A stretch of 64,000 bases of DNA, taken from Vibrio plantisponsor. GTDB taxonomy: Bacteria > Pseudomonadota > Gammaproteobacteria > Enterobacterales > Vibrionaceae. The translations under genes and the position numbers were made by a program. The notes under the pieces were generated by a model that saw only the letters and a list, made by a program, of their open reading frames with translations, was not told the origin of the DNA and searched no databases. How positions within the stretch are numbered: position 1 is the stretch's first letter; the number at the start of each line of letters is the position of its first letter. Positions 28,107 through 38,099 of the stretch are shown one piece after another. The stretch is taken from NCBI RefSeq assembly GCF_013041605.1, contig NZ_JABEQC010000002.1, forward strand, positions 248,001 through 312,000, given 5' to 3'.

Positions 28107-30167
28107 TTAGAGTGATTTACGGTGACGACGGTGCTTAGCGAACAGTTCTTCAACTTCATGTTTAGGCTGTGGGCGATGGAAATGGAACCCTTGAATTGAA
28201 TGACAATTCAGGTTTGAGAGCAGGGTTGCTTGTTGTTGTGTTTCAACGCCTTCTGCAACCACAGATAAATTGAGTGAGCGACCAAGGTTAATGATGTTTT
28301 CAATTACGGTTATCTGCTTAGGTAGTGTATCGATATCAGTAATGAAAGCACGGTCAATCTTAAGTTCATCAATAGGGAATCTTGCAAGATACGCCAGTGA
28401 TGAGTAGCCCGTACCGAAATCGTCGATAGAGAGGTTAAAGCCCAACTTCTTGATTGCGTTCAGCATTTGCAAGGTGTGTTCACTATCACTCATTACCGCA
28501 CTTTCAGTCAGTTCGAAAGTAATACAGCTAGGATCAAGCGATGTCGTACGCAGCAGCTTCTCGAGATAGTCGATTAATTGTGGGTTACCAAATTGCTCTG
28601 GAGAGATGTTGATCGCCACTCGTCCCGGAAGAATGCCTTGTTGTTTCCAACGTTTCACCGTGGCGAAGACATCACGCATGACCACGCGGCCAAGGTGTTC
28701 AATCAAACCTGCTTTTTCCGCGACAGGAATGAATGCCGCAGGGCTGATGTAGCCTTCAACAGGATGTTTCCAGCGAACCAGAGCTTCTGCGCCGTTGACG
28801 CTGAAATCACGAGCATTCACTTTTGGCTGGTACCACACTTCTAAGCCATTTTGCTGAAGAGCTTTTTGCAGTTCGATCTCAAGCCATAAGCGCATGCGCG
28901 CTTCTTTGTTCATCTGATCGTGGAACTTGATAAGGCGGTTACGGCCACGATCTTTCGCTTCATACATCGCGGTATCGGCATTTTGCAGCAAAATACGAGC
29001 GTCGTTACCGTCGCCCGGATATTGCACACTACCAATCGAACAGGCTAGGCGCTTACTGAAGTGATGCAAATCAAACGGCTGGTTGATCAGAGAGATAATA
29101 CGTTCAGCCAGCATTTCAGCAGAGCGGTTGTGTTCTGGTTCTGGCAAAATCAGACCAAATTCATCACCACCCAAATGGCCTAAAATTGCTTGTTGTGGCA
29201 GTAAACGTTTCAAACGTGACGACACTTCCTGAATGACTTTGTCACCGATGTGGTGACCCAGAGAGTCGTTGATATTCTTAAAGTTATCGATATCCAAATA
29301 CAACATCACCAGTGGCGTGTCGTTTTGAATTAAATGCTCTAGGCGTTTAGTAAAACCTAATCGGTTGTACAAGCCTGTTAATGAATCGACATGGATATCT
29401 GTTTGGTTGGTTGCTGAAAGCTGTTTCGTCGCTTGAGAAGCATCCTGAATCAAAATCAACTGGGAGTTGCTGCCCAATATTTGAGTTGTACCAGCATGCA
29501 GCTGTACTCGGCGCTCAAAACCACAACGAGGGCCAGTTAAACATACCAGTGGGTTGTCTGTTAAAAGCTCACCCAGTTTAGCGTTAAACACACCTTTGGT
29601 TTTTTCATCGACAAATAAGCGTGACAGCTCTTCATCCAGAAAATCTGAGGTATCTTCAAATCCCAATAAGCGCGCCGCTGAAGGGTTAGCTGAAATAATG
29701 AAATCATCTTCGACTAACAGTAAGCCATCCGGCAATAAAGTGGTCAGGGTCGAAAATTTGTTTTCAGAATCTTCCAGAGAGCGGATGAGGATTTGTTTTT
29801 CAGAGGTATCAATGGCATGGAAAACAATGTATTCCACGTCTTTTTTGTCACTGAAAATGGGAGAGAGTGAGAAGTGAAGACTCATTTCCATGTCGATGTC
29901 ATGGAGTGTCATTTCAGCTTCTAGAGTTTCGCCATCGAATGCTCTTTGGTAATAGCCTTTGAGGTGGTTGTAAAATCGCTCGCCAAGAATTTGCGAGTCA
30001 TTCATACCAACCAGTTCAGTCGCGGTTAAACCCGAGACATCACAATACCTTTCGTTGACCATGACATAATTATGTTGGTCATCTAATATGGCAAAAAAGA
30101 ACGGACTGTTAGACGTTATTTTTGCGAACCAGTGCTGTAAATGTTGCGAAGGCATTTGCGACGGCAT
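28107..30167 (-). CDS. rocS: PAS-GGDEF-EAL c-di-GMP enzyme (RocS-like)
   Basis: About 686 aa. Order: one clear PAS domain near the N-terminus, a second PAS-like segment, a GGDEF domain with an intact HLGGDEFG motif, then an EAL domain with NGAEALVRWKHP, ITFELTES and SIDDFGTGYSSLAYL, so both diguanylate cyclase and phosphodiesterase residues are present. No membrane helix. Position between ubiU and ubiT matches V. cholerae rocS (VC0653 as I recall), a regulator of motility and biofilm; the symbol rests on that. Start taken as ATG 30167 (MPSQMPSQ); an upstream TTG at 30206 has no ribosome binding site. Confidence 0.85.
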   Translation of the reverse strand: MPSQMPSQHLQHWFAKITSNSPFFFAILDDQHNYVMVNERYCDVSGLTATELVGMNDSQILGERFYNHLKGYYQRAFDGETLEAEMTLHDIDMEMSLHFSLSPIFSDKKDVEYIVFHAIDTSEKQILIRSLEDSENKFSTLTTLLPDGLLLVEDDFIISANPSAARLLGFEDTSDFLDEELSRLFVDEKTKGVFNAKLGELLTDNPLVCLTGPRCGFERRVQLHAGTTQILGSNSQLILIQDASQATKQLSATNQTDIHVDSLTGLYNRLGFTKRLEHLIQNDTPLVMLYLDIDNFKNINDSLGHHIGDKVIQEVSSRLKRLLPQQAILGHLGGDEFGLILPEPEHNRSAEMLAERIISLINQPFDLHHFSKRLACSIGSVQYPGDGNDARILLQNADTAMYEAKDRGRNRLIKFHDQMNKEARMRLWLEIELQKALQQNGLEVWYQPKVNARDFSVNGAEALVRWKHPVEGYISPAAFIPVAEKAGLIEHLGRVVMRDVFATVKRWKQQGILPGRVAINISPEQFGNPQLIDYLEKLLRTTSLDPSCITFELTESAVMSDSEHTLQMLNAIKKLGFNLSIDDFGTGYSSLAYLARFPIDELKIDRAFITDIDTLPKQITVIENIINLGRSLNLSVVAEGVETQQQATLLSNLNCHSIQGFHFHRPQPKHEVEELFAKHRRHRKSL

Positions 30168-30364
30168 TAAGAAACTACCAACTGTGTTTAAGCGCTTATT
30201 GTTCAATAAGAATTATTTAAGAGCGATACGTACTAACTATAACGTTGATTTCACGGTTAGAAAAGCTTCTCTGCGTTGCACAATTTCTTGATGCATAACA
30301 GGGTTCGCCACTATCACATCCCGTATGATGAGTTTTCCAAAGACAAAGGTAACGGATAAAGGGC

Positions 30365-30892
30365 GTGATTAACAACATTCGTATTCAACTAGTTCAAAAT
30401 GCAGCATCAATTTTGAGATCTCCAGTCCACTTATTGCCTAAGTTTGTGCAAAAAAAAGCCTTACTCGATGGCATGAAAATGGTCTTCCATGAAGCGCTTG
30501 AAGATGGTGATTTTGAGTTCCTCGAAGGCAAGTGGTTAAAAGTTGAAATTCGCGATATGAACTTGTGTTGGTATGTCAGCTATGAAGACGACAAGCTTGT
30601 GGTTGCAGACAACATTAAAGATGAAGATGTGAGTTTCAGCGGCAACTTGAATGATCTGGTTCTGATTGCAGGTCGCAAAGAAGATCCGGACACGTTATTT
30701 TTCCAGCGCAGACTGTCAATTGAAGGCGATACCGAGCTAGGCTTAGAAGTCAAAAACTTGATGGACAGTGTGGATTTGGAACAATTACCGAAAGCTTTGC
30801 AAATTTTACTTCACCAACTGGCCGATTTTGTGCATAAAGGCATGCAAGCACCTAACGCACATAAAGAGGTAGTGAATGCTTATTCGAACTGA
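30365..30892 (+). CDS. ubiT: UbiT, SCP2-domain accessory factor for anaerobic ubiquinone synthesis
   Basis: SCP2 lipid-binding domain protein (YhbT) that works with UbiU and UbiV. 175 aa. The stretch KQDPDTLFFQRRL-like (KEDPDTLFFQRRLSIEGD) and TELGLEVKNLMD are nearly identical to E. coli. GTG start at 30365 aligns with the E. coli N-terminus although its ribosome binding site is poorly spaced. Overlaps yhbS by 17 bp. Confidence 0.93.
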   Translation: MINNIRIQLVQNAASILRSPVHLLPKFVQKKALLDGMKMVFHEALEDGDFEFLEGKWLKVEIRDMNLCWYVSYEDDKLVVADNIKDEDVSFSGNLNDLVLIAGRKEDPDTLFFQRRLSIEGDTELGLEVKNLMDSVDLEQLPKALQILLHQLADFVHKGMQAPNAHKEVVNAYSN

Positions 30893-31382
30893 GGCTCCAG
30901 CCGATATTCTGGTTGTAGACCAATTACTGAAATCGGTATTTGATACCGAAGCGGAAGCAAACTTAGTAATGGCTCTGCGCGAGAATGGTAATCGCACGCT
31001 GTCACTGGTTGCCTGTGAAGATGATGGCGAAGTGGTGGGGTTCGCGATGTTTAGCCCAGTATCATTGGCTGGTGAACACCTCAATTGGCAAGGTTTGGCT
31101 CCTTTAGCTGTGAAAGCTGAGTACCGTAAACAGGGCATTGGTGCAGAGTTAGTTAACGAAGGTTTGGCTTCTCTTGGTGAACTGGGTTATCCAGCCTGCG
31201 TTGTTCTTGGTAACCCTGATTACTACCAACGTTTTGGTTTTAAACCCGCCAATCAATTCGGCTTTACATGCCAGTGGGAAGTACCTGCGAACGCATTTCA
31301 AATTGTCGCATTGTGGGAAAACGAACTCGATAACCGCCAAGGGCTAATTGAATATTGCCCAGAGTTTAATGAACTCGCTTAA
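30876..31382 (+). CDS. yhbS: GNAT N-acetyltransferase YhbS
   Basis: 168 aa, close to E. coli YhbS. Acetyl-CoA binding motif A is LAPLAVKAEYRKQGIGAELVNEGL; YQRFGFKPA near the C-terminus is also conserved. Its start lies inside the end of ubiT, so translation is coupled. Substrate not visible. Same ubiT-yhbS adjacency as E. coli yhbT-yhbS. Confidence 0.9.
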   Translation: MLIRTEAPADILVVDQLLKSVFDTEAEANLVMALRENGNRTLSLVACEDDGEVVGFAMFSPVSLAGEHLNWQGLAPLAVKAEYRKQGIGAELVNEGLASLGELGYPACVVLGNPDYYQRFGFKPANQFGFTCQWEVPANAFQIVALWENELDNRQGLIEYCPEFNELA

Positions 31383-31392
31383 ATCGTTCCAT

Positions 31393-31425
31393 TAAGAAGA
31401 AGCGTCCGCTTCTTCTTACTTTTTA
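31393..31425 (+). terminator. Terminator of ubiT-yhbS
   Basis: 11-bp perfect stem TAAGAAGAAGC (31393-31403) with GCTTCTTCTTA (31408-31418), then CTTTTTACC. Confidence 0.88.
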
Positions 31426-31605
31426 CCTTTGTTGATTTATCTAGATATTTCTATTCGAGTTATCACCTGTTGAACAAGCAATTTCGGCTGGTGCCTTAAT
31501 AGCTTTACGCTCTCTATGAGCTGTGGTGATTCCACAGGAAGTTTGTTAGCATTCGCTTACATCATCATGTTTTACTTAGCCAACAGGCCTGAACTGATCA
31601 CTACT

Positions 31606-32010
31606 ATGCCTAATCAAGAGCAACAATACTTACAAGCGATGGGAATTCAAAGCTGGGAGCTGGTTCATCCTGAGCGTTTACAAGGTTATCAAGCTTCGAA
31701 AGTCGGCTTAGACAAAGAGTGTAAATTGTTGCTGGTCAGTGAAAACTATCCAACCCCAAGCGAAGTGACACTGTTTGAAAGAGTGTTGAAGAGCTTCAAT
31801 GTGGATTTGCAGCAAGCTCAACATGTTCATTTGTACAATCTGGCGAGTGTAGATCTCTCAAGCCTAGAGTGGATCTGGTTTGCTGGTTGCGATGACGCAA
31901 GTATTTCCGGCATCAAAAAACTCCACACACCACCATTGTCCGAAGTAGACGGTAACACCCAACACCGCCGCGATTTATGGCAGCAGATATGTTCTTACGA
32001 GGCGAATTAA
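31606..32010 (+). CDS. holD: DNA polymerase III psi subunit
   Basis: Subunit of the clamp-loader complex that links it to SSB through chi. 134 aa. The start MPNQEQQYLQAMGIQSWELVHPERLQG lines up with E. coli HolD (QLQQLGITQWSLRRP); the C-terminus LWQQICSYEAN matches LWQQICTYE. The frame opens upstream at 31516, but the extra 30 residues have no counterpart. Weak ribosome binding site. Four bp before rimI, as in the E. coli holD-rimI pair. Confidence 0.9.
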   Translation: MPNQEQQYLQAMGIQSWELVHPERLQGYQASKVGLDKECKLLLVSENYPTPSEVTLFERVLKSFNVDLQQAQHVHLYNLASVDLSSLEWIWFAGCDDASISGIKKLHTPPLSEVDGNTQHRRDLWQQICSYEAN

Positions 32011-32014
32011 TTTT

Positions 32015-32464
32015 ATGTCGATTCAGTTTTTACCGATAGAAGAACAACATCTGGATTCAGTGTGGCAAATCGAGCAGCAGGCTCACAGCCATCCTTGGAA
32101 AGAATCTATGATTCGTCAATTAGACAGCCGTGGTGCGTGTCACTTTTGTATGTTGCTAGATGATAAGTTGATTGGCTATTTCTATGCGCAAAACATCGTT
32201 GGTGAAGTTTCTTTGCTGAATATCGCGATTGATCCTGCAGTGCAGGGGAAGGGCTACGGTAAGCAACTGGCTGAGTTTTTCCTTACTCATTGTGAACAAA
32301 TTAAAGCGGAGAGTGCTTGGCTTGAAGTGCGAGAAAGTAATACTCGTGCGTTTGATCTTTACCAAAATCTCGGTTTCAACGAGATAGATCGTCGAGTTAA
32401 CTACTATCCGACAGAAAAAGGTAAAGAAGACGCCATCATCATGAGTTACTACTTCTTCTCGTAA
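32015..32464 (+). CDS. rimI: Ribosomal protein S18 N-acetyltransferase
   Basis: GNAT enzyme acetylating the N-terminal alanine of S18. 149 aa. Acetyl-CoA loop VQGKGYGKQLAEF, then LEVRESNTRAFDLYQNLGFNEIDRRVNYYP, the RimI signature. Follows holD by 4 bp. A stem CGTCTCGG (32473-32480) / CCGAGACG (32498-32505) lies at the convergent end with the next gene but lacks a T-tract. Confidence 0.95.
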   Translation: MSIQFLPIEEQHLDSVWQIEQQAHSHPWKESMIRQLDSRGACHFCMLLDDKLIGYFYAQNIVGEVSLLNIAIDPAVQGKGYGKQLAEFFLTHCEQIKAESAWLEVRESNTRAFDLYQNLGFNEIDRRVNYYPTEKGKEDAIIMSYYFFS

Positions 32465-32487
32465 CTGTGAGTCGTCTCGGCTGGAGG

Positions 32488-34545
32488 TTATTTGTTACCG
32501 AGACGAATCACGTCACTGTGGTTGGCTATCTCTTTATAGCTATTGCTTTGAAAACGCTCCGCAATGTCGTTCACTGGCAGTGGCTTATCAAACAGATACC
32601 CTTGGAATTGCTCACATCCTAGTTCTTTTAACGCGTTGAGCTCATCTACATTTTCTACCCCTTCCGCGATCACTTCCAAATTGAGTCTTCGAGCCATCAT
32701 GAGGATCGTATCGACAATCGCTTGATCGCTTTCATCCAAATGAAGTTGAGTCACAAAGGAGCGGTCGATTTTCAACATGTCGACAGAGAGGTGTTTTAAG
32801 TAGCGCAGTGACGAGTAGCCTGTACCAAAATCGTCGATAGAGATATTGATGTGGTTCTGTTTGAGTTTCGCCATTTTTTCGATTGAGCTTTCGACGTTCT
32901 CTAGTAGCAGACCTTCTGTTATCTCAAGTTCTATGTGTTCCCCTGAGATTTCAACTTGCTGCAAAATGTCATTGATAAACTCTACAAAACTGTCCTGAGC
33001 AAACTGTAACGGGCTGATATTGATGGCCAAGCGGCGGAAATGTGGAGGAAGCACTCCTGCCTTTTTCCATTGTGCATATTGGTAACAAGCTTGCTCAATA
33101 ATCCAGTTACCTATTTGCAGGATCTGTCCGGTTTCTTCTGCGATAGGCATAAATAATCCCGGTGGTAACAGACCTTTTTGAGGATGATTCCAGCGAATCA
33201 ATGCTTCAACACCGACGATATTATGGTGAATGTCGACTTGAGGCTGGTAATAAAGTTCAAGCTGGTTGTTTGAAAGCGCTTCATGCAGCCCTTTTTCTAT
33301 TGTTAAGAACGATTCAATTTGCGCCTGCATCTCTGGTCTGTAAAAAACATAATTATTTCGTCCGCCAACTTTGGCTCTGTATAAAGCCGTGTCAGCCTGA
33401 CGCAGAAGATCAATGTTTGTGGTTATGTTCTCTGGAAAAGTTGTGATGCCAAGACTGACGGTACAGTAGAGCTGGTGGCCATCGATCAAGTAGGGGTTTG
33501 AAATCAAAGCAAGTAGCTGCTTGGCAGCGCTCTCGATATCTCTAGCGGCAACATCGTGATTAAGAATAGCAAACTCGTCACCACCAATTCGTGCGGCTAC
33601 ATAACCTTTTTTAGCCCAAGCCTCCATCCGCAGCGCAATCGCTTTGATCAATTTGTCACCGATGGTGTGGCCTAACGAATCATTGATGGTTTTAAAGCGG
33701 TCAATGTCGATATAAAAAAGCACACCAGTTGTTTTGAGAAGCCGTGCTTTATCAATTGCCTCTGACAGGTTTTGCAACAATAGGCTGCGGTTTGCTAACC
33801 CTGTCAGACTGTCGTAATACGCCAGTAAATTAAGTTTCGCTTCCGCTTCTTCTCTGTCTTTCCATAGCTTGTGGAAAGTGAAAGCCAACTCACTGATTTC
33901 ATCCTTATGTTCTCGGACAGGAGGCAGTGTGATGTGCTGTTTGTCTTTTAGCGAGCGAACCCATTTGTTTAATTTGATGATGGGTAAAGAGAGTTTGCGA
34001 TAAAAGAAAAGCAGCAAGATGCTGGTTAGCAGAACATTTCTTAACAGGTCAAACAGCAGTACATGCGTGGTTTTATTAATAAATTCGGTTGCTAGCGAGG
34101 TGCCGTCAACAGAAAAACTTAAGCTGCCAACTAATACATTTGATTCTGGTTTGTGCAAATCGGTGGTGAACGTTGGAATTTCGGGGGTGAAGTACTGGGA
34201 GAGCAGTTTGACAAACTCATTCATATCCGGAATAGGACGCTGCTGCACAATTAAGGTATCACCGAAATCATCAATGATTTCTACACGATAGATAGCTGGG
34301 TCGGCCATTAAGCTGGTGGCGACTTGGCCAGCAAGAAGATTATTTAGATGATAAGCGGCAAGACTGGCGTTGGCATAACTTTGCATCAGCTTGAAATGGT
34401 AGCTCTCTTCTACTTTTTTCTGCTCTTGATGAAGGTCGACAAGAATTTGATAAAAGCTAAAACATATCCCCAGTATCACTGATACCAAGAAAACGGTTTT
34501 GGCTTGCCTAAATGCCAATGAATTGAGTTGTCTTGTTTTAGCCAT
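32488..34545 (-). CDS. Membrane GGDEF-EAL c-di-GMP enzyme
   Basis: 685 aa. Two membrane helices (about residues 15-37 and 165-185) enclose a periplasmic sensor segment; a HAMP-like stretch follows, then GGDEF with intact ARIGGDEFA and EAL with VEALIRWNHP, IELEITEG and SIDDFGTGYSSLRYL. Both catalytic sets look functional. Position between rimI and prfC corresponds to V. cholerae VC0658 as I recall. Start taken as ATG 34545 (MAKTRQLN), since an upstream ATG at 34611 adds 22 residues without a family counterpart. Confidence 0.88.
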   Translation of the reverse strand: MAKTRQLNSLAFRQAKTVFLVSVILGICFSFYQILVDLHQEQKKVEESYHFKLMQSYANASLAAYHLNNLLAGQVATSLMADPAIYRVEIIDDFGDTLIVQQRPIPDMNEFVKLLSQYFTPEIPTFTTDLHKPESNVLVGSLSFSVDGTSLATEFINKTTHVLLFDLLRNVLLTSILLLFFYRKLSLPIIKLNKWVRSLKDKQHITLPPVREHKDEISELAFTFHKLWKDREEAEAKLNLLAYYDSLTGLANRSLLLQNLSEAIDKARLLKTTGVLFYIDIDRFKTINDSLGHTIGDKLIKAIALRMEAWAKKGYVAARIGGDEFAILNHDVAARDIESAAKQLLALISNPYLIDGHQLYCTVSLGITTFPENITTNIDLLRQADTALYRAKVGGRNNYVFYRPEMQAQIESFLTIEKGLHEALSNNQLELYYQPQVDIHHNIVGVEALIRWNHPQKGLLPPGLFMPIAEETGQILQIGNWIIEQACYQYAQWKKAGVLPPHFRRLAINISPLQFAQDSFVEFINDILQQVEISGEHIELEITEGLLLENVESSIEKMAKLKQNHINISIDDFGTGYSSLRYLKHLSVDMLKIDRSFVTQLHLDESDQAIVDTILMMARRLNLEVIAEGVENVDELNALKELGCEQFQGYLFDKPLPVNDIAERFQSNSYKEIANHSDVIRLGNK

Positions 34546-35026
34546 CTCGCCCAAAAGTCCTTTTATTATTCTAAAGTTATAGCCCATATTGGCTGATAAT
34601 CTAATCTCCAATAATGAACGTTGGTTTAACTTTGAATGCTGACTTATCTTGAAATCATACAGGACTCATCATTTTGCGGTGCCGTCCCTGCTTCACAAAT
34701 AAAATCAAAAATTACAGTAAGTTAATTAGTTAATCTTCTCAATAGAAATAATGTGATTATCTGACATGGGTGTTTCAAAACTGATTGAGCGGCGAGAAGT
34801 TGTTTTAAGCTTTTGGTTTAATTGACTGAAATTAATGGATTTTTTTGTGTTTATTTCAAAGCTGAACGAGCAGTTAATGCCACTTTATATAAGCTTTGAT
34901 TGTTTATAGAGGCAGAATCAGCGAAAATACCCGCCAATCACGATTAACTAACGGATTTGTGCGAGTAACACCTTGCAGGTGGTTGTTTGTACCTTGAATC
35001 CGTGCTCAAACGAAAAGAATGATCAA
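34546..35026. other. Divergent gap, GGDEF-EAL gene / prfC
   Basis: 481 bp, AT-rich, without a convincing gene. A small hairpin CACCT/AGGTG (34969-34981) lies about 45 bp before the prfC start. No recognisable operator found. Confidence 0.4.
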
Positions 35027-36616
35027 ATGGCAGACCCGATTTTTCTAAGCGAAGTCAATAAACGTAGGACTTTCGCGATTATCTCTCACCCGGATGCTGG
35101 TAAAACAACCATCACTGAAAAGGTGTTGTTATTCGGACGCGCAATCCAAACCGCAGGTTCAGTAAAAGGACGAGGCTCATCTCAGCACGCAAAATCTGAC
35201 TGGATGGAGATGGAAAAAGAACGTGGTATCTCGGTAACAACTTCTGTGATGCAGTTCCCTTACCGTGATGCGTTGGTGAACCTACTGGATACTCCGGGAC
35301 ACGAAGACTTCTCGGAAGATACTTACCGTACACTGACTGCTGTTGACTCATGTTTGATGGTTATCGATGCGGCAAAAGGTGTTGAAGACCGTACGCGTAA
35401 ACTGATGGAAGTTACCCGTCTGCGCGATACTCCAATCATCACATTTATGAACAAATTGGACCGTGATATCCGCGACCCAATGGAATTGTTAGATGAAGTT
35501 GAAAATGAGCTGAACATCGCTTGTGCTCCTGTAACTTGGCCGATCGGCTGTGGTAAAGAGTTCAAGGGTGTTTACCATATTCACCGTGACGAAACGATTC
35601 TGTACTCAACGGGTCAGGGCCACACCATACAAGAAGAGCGCATCATCAAAGGTATCGACAACTCTGAGTTGGATGCTGCAATTGGTGACGATCTGGCCAT
35701 GCAGTTGCGTGAAGAACTTGAACTTGTACTGGGTGCTTCTCACGAGTTTGATTCTGAGTTGTTCCTTAAAGGTGAACTAACACCCGTTTTCTTCGGTACT
35801 GCATTAGGTAACTTTGGTGTTGACCATATGCTTGATGGTTTGACGGAGTGGGCTCCTGCGCCACAACCTCGTCAATCAAACGAGCGTATCGTAGAAGCAA
35901 CGGAAGATTCTTTCACTGGTTTCGTATTTAAGATCCAAGCGAACATGGATCCTAAACACCGCGACCGTATCGCGTTTATGCGTATCGTATCTGGTACCTA
36001 TAAACAAGGTATGAAGATGAACCATGTGCGTATCGGTAAGCAGGTGAACATCTCTGATGCTGTGACATTCATGGCTGGTGACCGTTCTCGCGCTGAAGAA
36101 GCTTACGCTGGCGATATCATTGGTCTTCACAACCACGGTACGATCCAAATTGGTGATACTTTCACTCAAGGTGAAAAACTGAAGTTCTCTGGCATTCCAA
36201 ACTTTGCTCCGGAACTGTTCCGCCGTATTCGTCTAAGAGATCCGCTGAAGCAGAAACAGCTGCTTAAAGGTCTGGTTCAGCTTTCTGAAGAAGGCGCTGT
36301 ACAGGTATTCCGTCCATTGCAGAACAACGATCTGATCGTTGGTGCTGTTGGTGTGCTTCAGTTTGATGTGGTTGTTGCACGTCTGAAATCCGAATACAAC
36401 GTTGAAGCGATTTACGAAGGCGTGAACGTAGCAACGGCTCGTTGGGTTGATTGTTCAGATGTTAAGAAGTTTGAAGAATTCAAACGTAAGAACCAAAGTA
36501 ACCTAGCGTTAGATGGTGGTGACAACCTAACTTACATCGCGCCTACTATGGTTAACCTGAACTTGGCTCAAGAGCGTTCACCAGAAGTTCAGTTCCGCGC
36601 AACACGCGAACATTGA
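35027..36616 (+). CDS. prfC: Peptide chain release factor 3 (RF3)
   Basis: GTPase that recycles RF1 and RF2 from the ribosome after peptide release. 529 aa, same as the E. coli length. G motifs: [13 protein letters not shown] (G1), [12 protein letters not shown] (G2), [20 protein letters not shown] (G3), FMNKLDRD (G4). C-terminus QFRATREH as in the family. The ATG at 35027 ([14 protein letters not shown]) matches E. coli; the frame extension to 34973 does not. Confidence 0.98.
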   Translation: MADPIFLSEVNKRRTFAIISHPDAGKTTITEKVLLFGRAIQTAGSVKGRGSSQHAKSDWMEMEKERGISVTTSVMQFPYRDALVNLLDTPGHEDFSEDTYRTLTAVDSCLMVIDAAKGVEDRTRKLMEVTRLRDTPIITFMNKLDRDIRDPMELLDEVENELNIACAPVTWPIGCGKEFKGVYHIHRDETILYSTGQGHTIQEERIIKGIDNSELDAAIGDDLAMQLREELELVLGASHEFDSELFLKGELTPVFFGTALGNFGVDHMLDGLTEWAPAPQPRQSNERIVEATEDSFTGFVFKIQANMDPKHRDRIAFMRIVSGTYKQGMKMNHVRIGKQVNISDAVTFMAGDRSRAEEAYAGDIIGLHNHGTIQIGDTFTQGEKLKFSGIPNFAPELFRRIRLRDPLKQKQLLKGLVQLSEEGAVQVFRPLQNNDLIVGAVGVLQFDVVVARLKSEYNVEAIYEGVNVATARWVDCSDVKKFEEFKRKNQSNLALDGGDNLTYIAPTMVNLNLAQERSPEVQFRATREH

Positions 36617-36625
36617 TTTCTAAAT

Positions 36626-36696
36626 AAAGAGCGACTAGTCAGTCGCTCTTTTCATATTGCAGGTAAAAGAAAGCCGATGCATTGCATCGGCTTTCT
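36626..36696. terminator. Tandem terminators between prfC and srmB
   Basis: First stem AAAGAGCGACT (36626-36636) with AGTCGCTCTTT (36641-36651). Second stem AGAAAGCCGATG (36668-36679) with CATCGGCTTTCT (36685-36696). Each is perfect; together they separate the two convergent genes. Confidence 0.9.
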
Positions 36697-36728
36697 TCTA
36701 TTTATAGTTCAGAATTCATCGCGCAGAA

Positions 36729-37982
36729 TTATTTGCTTTTCTTAGCCGAAGTTTTCTTTTTAGTGGTGTCTTTCTTCTTAGCTGTATCTTTTTTCTTTTT
36801 AACAGCAGAAGGTTTCTTCTTCTTAAACACTGGTTTTTTGTGTTTAGGACGCATGCCTTCGATGTAGCGCTCTTTAATCTCTTCTTTGATATAGCGTGCA
36901 ACACGCTCAATCATTGGCTGATCGTGTGCTTCAACCAGAGAAATCGCGTTACCTTTTTTACCCGCACGAGCGGTACGGCCGATACGGTGAAGGTAAACAT
37001 CCGCAGTTCGTGGCATATCAAAGTTGATCACATGGCTTACGTCTGGAATGTCGATACCACGAGCAGCAACGTCTGTCGCCAGAAGGATATTAACTGAACC
37101 GTCACGGAAGCGAGCAATTGCGTTGTTACGGCGATCCTGTGGCATTTCACCTTGGATCCAGACGCATGGGATCTGAGCACGTTCTAATTCCGTACGAAGC
37201 TCAGCTAGACGTTCACGAGTTTTTAAGAATACGATCGCGCGTTCTGACTGCTCAGTTAAGATATTTTTCAGTAGTTCAAGCTTGTGTGCCATGTCGTCTG
37301 CACGGTGATACCACTGAGTGATTTTCTTGCGTTCACGACGTGGCGGCTCTGCATTGACAATTGCAGGCTCATTCAGCAGATCCGCAGTGAATCCATCAAC
37401 ACCTTTGCCTTCTAGCGTTGCTGAAAACAAAAGGGTCTGTTTACGCCAGCGACATTCAGCAGATAGGCGATCAACCACTGGACCAAAGCCCATATCAAGC
37501 ATGCGGTCCGCTTCATCAAGAATCAGCCACTCAATTGCGCGACAGTCAAAACGTTCTGCGTCAATGTATTCTAATAAACGGCCCGGTGTTGCAACCACGA
37601 TATCTTGAGTTGTTGCTAAAACATCGGCGTGCTCTTGGTACTGAACACCACCAGTGATACTGAAGATATTCATGCGAGTGTATTTCGCCAGAGCTTTCGC
37701 TTGCTCAGTGATTTGCAGTGCCAGTTCACGAGTCGGCGTCAGAATCAGAACGCGAGCTGGGCCAGCTTTCTTACGTGGAAAATCTTGTAGGTACTGTAGC
37801 GCTGGAATAACAAACGCAGCTGTTTTGCCTGTCCCTGTTGGGGCTGATGCAAACACATCTTTTCCGTCGAGGGCTTGAGGAATTGCTTCAGCTTGAACTT
37901 GAGTAGGGCGTTCGAAACCCATCTCTTCAATAGCCTCAATGAGGTTTGGATCCAGTTCTAAGTCAGCAAAAGATTTGATCAC
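36729..37982 (-). CDS. srmB: DEAD-box RNA helicase SrmB
   Basis: ATP-dependent RNA helicase acting in 50S subunit assembly. 417 aa. Motifs: Q motif FERPTQVQ, APTGTGKT, PTRELALQ, TPGRLL, LDEADRMLDMGF, FSATL, LLATDVAARGIDIPDVSHV and HRIGRTARAG. Whole-length similarity to E. coli SrmB (RWRKQTLLFSATLEG) distinguishes it from RhlE and DeaD. The last 40 residues are an almost pure Lys/Thr/Ala tail with KKKDTAKKKDTTKKK repeats, likely an RNA-binding extension. Confidence 0.95.
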   Translation of the reverse strand: MIKSFADLELDPNLIEAIEEMGFERPTQVQAEAIPQALDGKDVFASAPTGTGKTAAFVIPALQYLQDFPRKKAGPARVLILTPTRELALQITEQAKALAKYTRMNIFSITGGVQYQEHADVLATTQDIVVATPGRLLEYIDAERFDCRAIEWLILDEADRMLDMGFGPVVDRLSAECRWRKQTLLFSATLEGKGVDGFTADLLNEPAIVNAEPPRRERKKITQWYHRADDMAHKLELLKNILTEQSERAIVFLKTRERLAELRTELERAQIPCVWIQGEMPQDRRNNAIARFRDGSVNILLATDVAARGIDIPDVSHVINFDMPRTADVYLHRIGRTARAGKKGNAISLVEAHDQPMIERVARYIKEEIKERYIEGMRPKHKKPVFKKKKPSAVKKKKDTAKKKDTTKKKTSAKKSK

Positions 37983-38099
37983 TGTTAATACTCCGCAAGC
38001 GCTCGGACTGAGCAGTCAAAGCCGATCAGCAATCGCTGACCAGTAAAAATTAGGGGCGCACATTATAGATGGATCGTCACTCAGATCACATCTTTAATT

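Noticed and set aside
32473..32505. Terminator after rimI
   Set aside because: A good stem exists, but one arm is inside the end of the convergent gene and there is no T-tract.
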